From DATMER01 sp963741305 (GTDB taxonomy: Bacteria; Acidobacteriota; Thermoanaerobaculia; Multivoradales; UBA5704): a stretch of DNA of 64,000 bases. The translations under genes and the position numbers were made by a program. A model generated the notes under the pieces. That model ran no database searches. It saw only the letters and a program-made list of their open reading frames with translations, and was not told the origin of the DNA. The DNA lies in NCBI GenBank assembly GCA_963741305.1, contig CAVUHL010000007.1:84782-148781 (forward strand). Direction: 5' to 3'. This document shows, in pieces, positions 62,922 to 64,000 of the stretch. Positions within the stretch are counted from its first letter, which is position 1; every line of letters begins with the position of its first letter.

Positions 62922-63605
62922 ATGTTCGTCGGACACTATGCAGTCGGGCTGGCAGGCAGGGCGAAGGCTCCTCGCATCTCCCTGGGGACGTGGTTCCTCG
63001 CGGTTCAGTTCCTCGACCTTCTTTGGCCCATCTTCCTCCTCCTGGGCTGGGAGCACGTCCGCATCACGCCCGGCATCACGAAGCTCACCCCACTGGACTT
63101 CTACGACTACCCCCTCACCCACAGCCTGGTGGGCGCCCTCGGCTGGTCGGTCCTCTTCGGAATTGGCTACCTCGTGCTGGGGCGTGGAGAGGCCGATCCC
63201 CGGAAGCGCCGCCGCGGCGCGGTCCTCCTTGGGGCCGGCGTCTTCAGCCACTGGATCCTCGACCTCCTGGTTCACCGGCCCGATCTGCCCATCCTGCCCG
63301 CGGGGCCCTATGTGGGGCTCGGGCTCTGGAACGTGCCGGCGATCGTGCTGCCGCTCGAAGCGGCCCTCTTCGGAGCCGGCATCTTCCTCTACCTGCGCGC
63401 CACGCAGGCGAGGGACGCCATCGGCCGCTGGGGGCTCTGGTCTCTCCTGGCGTTCCTCTTCGTGGTCTGGGTCGCGAATTTCTTCGGCCCCCCGCCTCCC
63501 AGTGAGCAGGCGATCGGCTGGGTCGGCCTCCTGAGCTGGCTGATCGTCCTCTGGGCTTGGTGGGTGGACCGGCACCGGACCGTTCGAGAGCGGCCTTCAT
63601 CCTGA
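62922..63605 (+). CDS. DUF457-like membrane-bound metal-dependent hydrolase
   Basis: 227 residues with five to six TM helices. Conserved His sites: Gly-His-Tyr-Ala-Val-Gly at the N-terminus, Thr-His-Ser-Leu-Val-Gly-Ala near 63, and His-Trp-Ile-Leu-Asp-Leu-Leu-Val-His-Arg-Pro-Asp near 112, the pattern of YdjM/DUF457 proteins. Nine bases after the DDAH stop, so likely cotranscribed. Function of the family is poorly known. Confidence 0.8.
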   Translation: MFVGHYAVGLAGRAKAPRISLGTWFLAVQFLDLLWPIFLLLGWEHVRITPGITKLTPLDFYDYPLTHSLVGALGWSVLFGIGYLVLGRGEADPRKRRRGAVLLGAGVFSHWILDLLVHRPDLPILPAGPYVGLGLWNVPAIVLPLEAALFGAGIFLYLRATQARDAIGRWGLWSLLAFLFVVWVANFFGPPPPSEQAIGWVGLLSWLIVLWAWWVDRHRTVRERPSS

Positions 63606-63610
63606 CCCCC

Positions 63611-63977
63611 ATGCCGCGTGCAGCTCTCGTCTTCGGCCTGGCTCTCCTGCTCGCCGCCTGCCGCGATCCCGAGCGCACGGCGGCGGCCAGGACCGGCGGC
63701 GAACCGCGGCGGGGCAAGGATCTCATCCAAAAGTACGGCTGCCAGGCCTGCCACAACATCCCGGGAATCTCCCAGACCGACGGCAAGATCGGACCGCCGC
63801 TTCGACCGCCTCGCCAGCCGCGAGCAGTTGGCCGGCAAGCTGCCCAACACGCCCGAGAACCTGATGCGCTGGATCCGCGATCCCCAGGACGTCAGCCCCG
63901 GCACCGCCATGCCCCAGATGGGCCTCTCCGAGCAGGAAGGGCGGGACATCGCCGCCTTCCTCTACTCCCTGCGGTAG
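63611..63977 (+). CDS. Class I c-type cytochrome lipoprotein, one frameshift
   Basis: About 122 residues. Leader ends Leu-Leu-Ala-Ala-Cys (lipobox). The haem site Cys-Gln-Ala-Cys-His is near residue 46 with Tyr-Gly before it. One indel near 63795 separates it from the C-terminal part: Leu-Pro-Asn-Thr-Pro-Glu-Asn-Leu-Met-Arg-Trp-Ile and the axial Met in Gly-Thr-Ala-Met-Pro-Gln-Met-Gly, then a final helix Ile-Ala-Ala-Phe-Leu-Tyr. A small electron carrier anchored in the membrane, six bases after the DUF457 gene and probably in its operon. Confidence 0.85.
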
Positions 63978-64000
63978 GCCTCATTTTTGCGATACAAAGG

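Noticed and set aside
1..64000. tRNA, rRNA, riboswitch
   Set aside because: I looked for cloverleaf and conserved rRNA or riboswitch cores and saw none, but a covariance search would be needed to exclude them.

Overview
The window is a GC-rich bacterial chromosome segment. Its mix of genes (Ser/Thr kinase with TPRs, DUF4142 lipoprotein, secreted M10, M28 and S9 peptidases, gamma-glutamyltransferase, PilT, DDAH-type hydrolase, WD40 and CHAT proteins, many toxin-antitoxin pairs) suggests an uncultured soil or sediment bacterium, perhaps an Acidobacteriota (Thermoanaerobaculia-like) metagenome contig. That placement is inference from gene style; there is no rRNA or tRNA to test it. More than thirty single-base frame breaks occur in otherwise well-conserved genes. 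They look more like long-read consensus errors than decay in most places, so split genes are annotated as single loci with the breaks noted.

Layout. 1-8.6 kb: a tandem, translationally coupled array of paralogous multi-TM proteins with an alpha-solenoid partner. It is followed by a 14-blade WD40 protein (8.7-10.8 kb), a DUF1440 remnant, a CHAT caspase-like protease (11.4-13.2 kb) and a broken second CHAT gene. Together this is a candidate conflict module. 14-17.2 kb: a DJ-1/PfpI protein, a DUF4142 lipoprotein, a small hypothetical, the first 21-bp repeat array and a Uma2 nuclease. 17.4-26.2 kb: a type I restriction-modification locus hsdM-[abiEi-abiEii]-hsdS-hsdR, in which an AbiE toxin-antitoxin pair sits inside the locus and HsdR carries a C-terminal AlbA_2 (Schlafen-type) domain. 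26.4-38.5 kb: PQQ-propeller protein, LolA-like protein, S9 peptidase, AraC regulator, TruA, an AAA ATPase plus TOPRIM pair (split OLD-like, candidate defence), a small secreted protein, a membrane M28 peptidase and a PilT-family ATPase.

38.5-41.2 kb: a PIN/Phd toxin-antitoxin pair, then a tiny secreted six-cysteine peptide with knottin-like spacing, interrupted by a complete IS4-family element (14-bp inverted repeats, 9-bp target duplication). 41.2-45.4 kb: dispersed palindromic repeats, the second 21-bp array, an ArsR regulator with a clear dyad operator and its SRPBCC partner, RidA, and a secreted M10 metalloprotease. 45.5-47.7 kb: an arthropod-type hemocyanin/prophenoloxidase. 47.8-55.4 kb: nucleotidyltransferases, a coupled NdpA-like / coiled-coil membrane protein / strictosidine-synthase-like propeller set, a CPBP protease, the third 21-bp array and a DUF433/DUF5615 toxin-antitoxin pair. 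55.5-64 kb: gamma-glutamyltransferase, a cyanovirin-N-type secreted lectin, a Thr/Ser-rich protein, a Ser/Thr kinase, a DDAH-like hydrolase, a DUF457 membrane protein and cytochrome c.

The most novel items are: three arrays of about 21-bp imperfect units, all with the same period but different sequence; the coupled membrane-protein array linked to WD40 and CHAT genes; the knottin-like peptide; the NdpA-coupled membrane protein; the AAA-TOPRIM pair; and the arthropod-type copper protein and cyanovirin fold in a bacterium.
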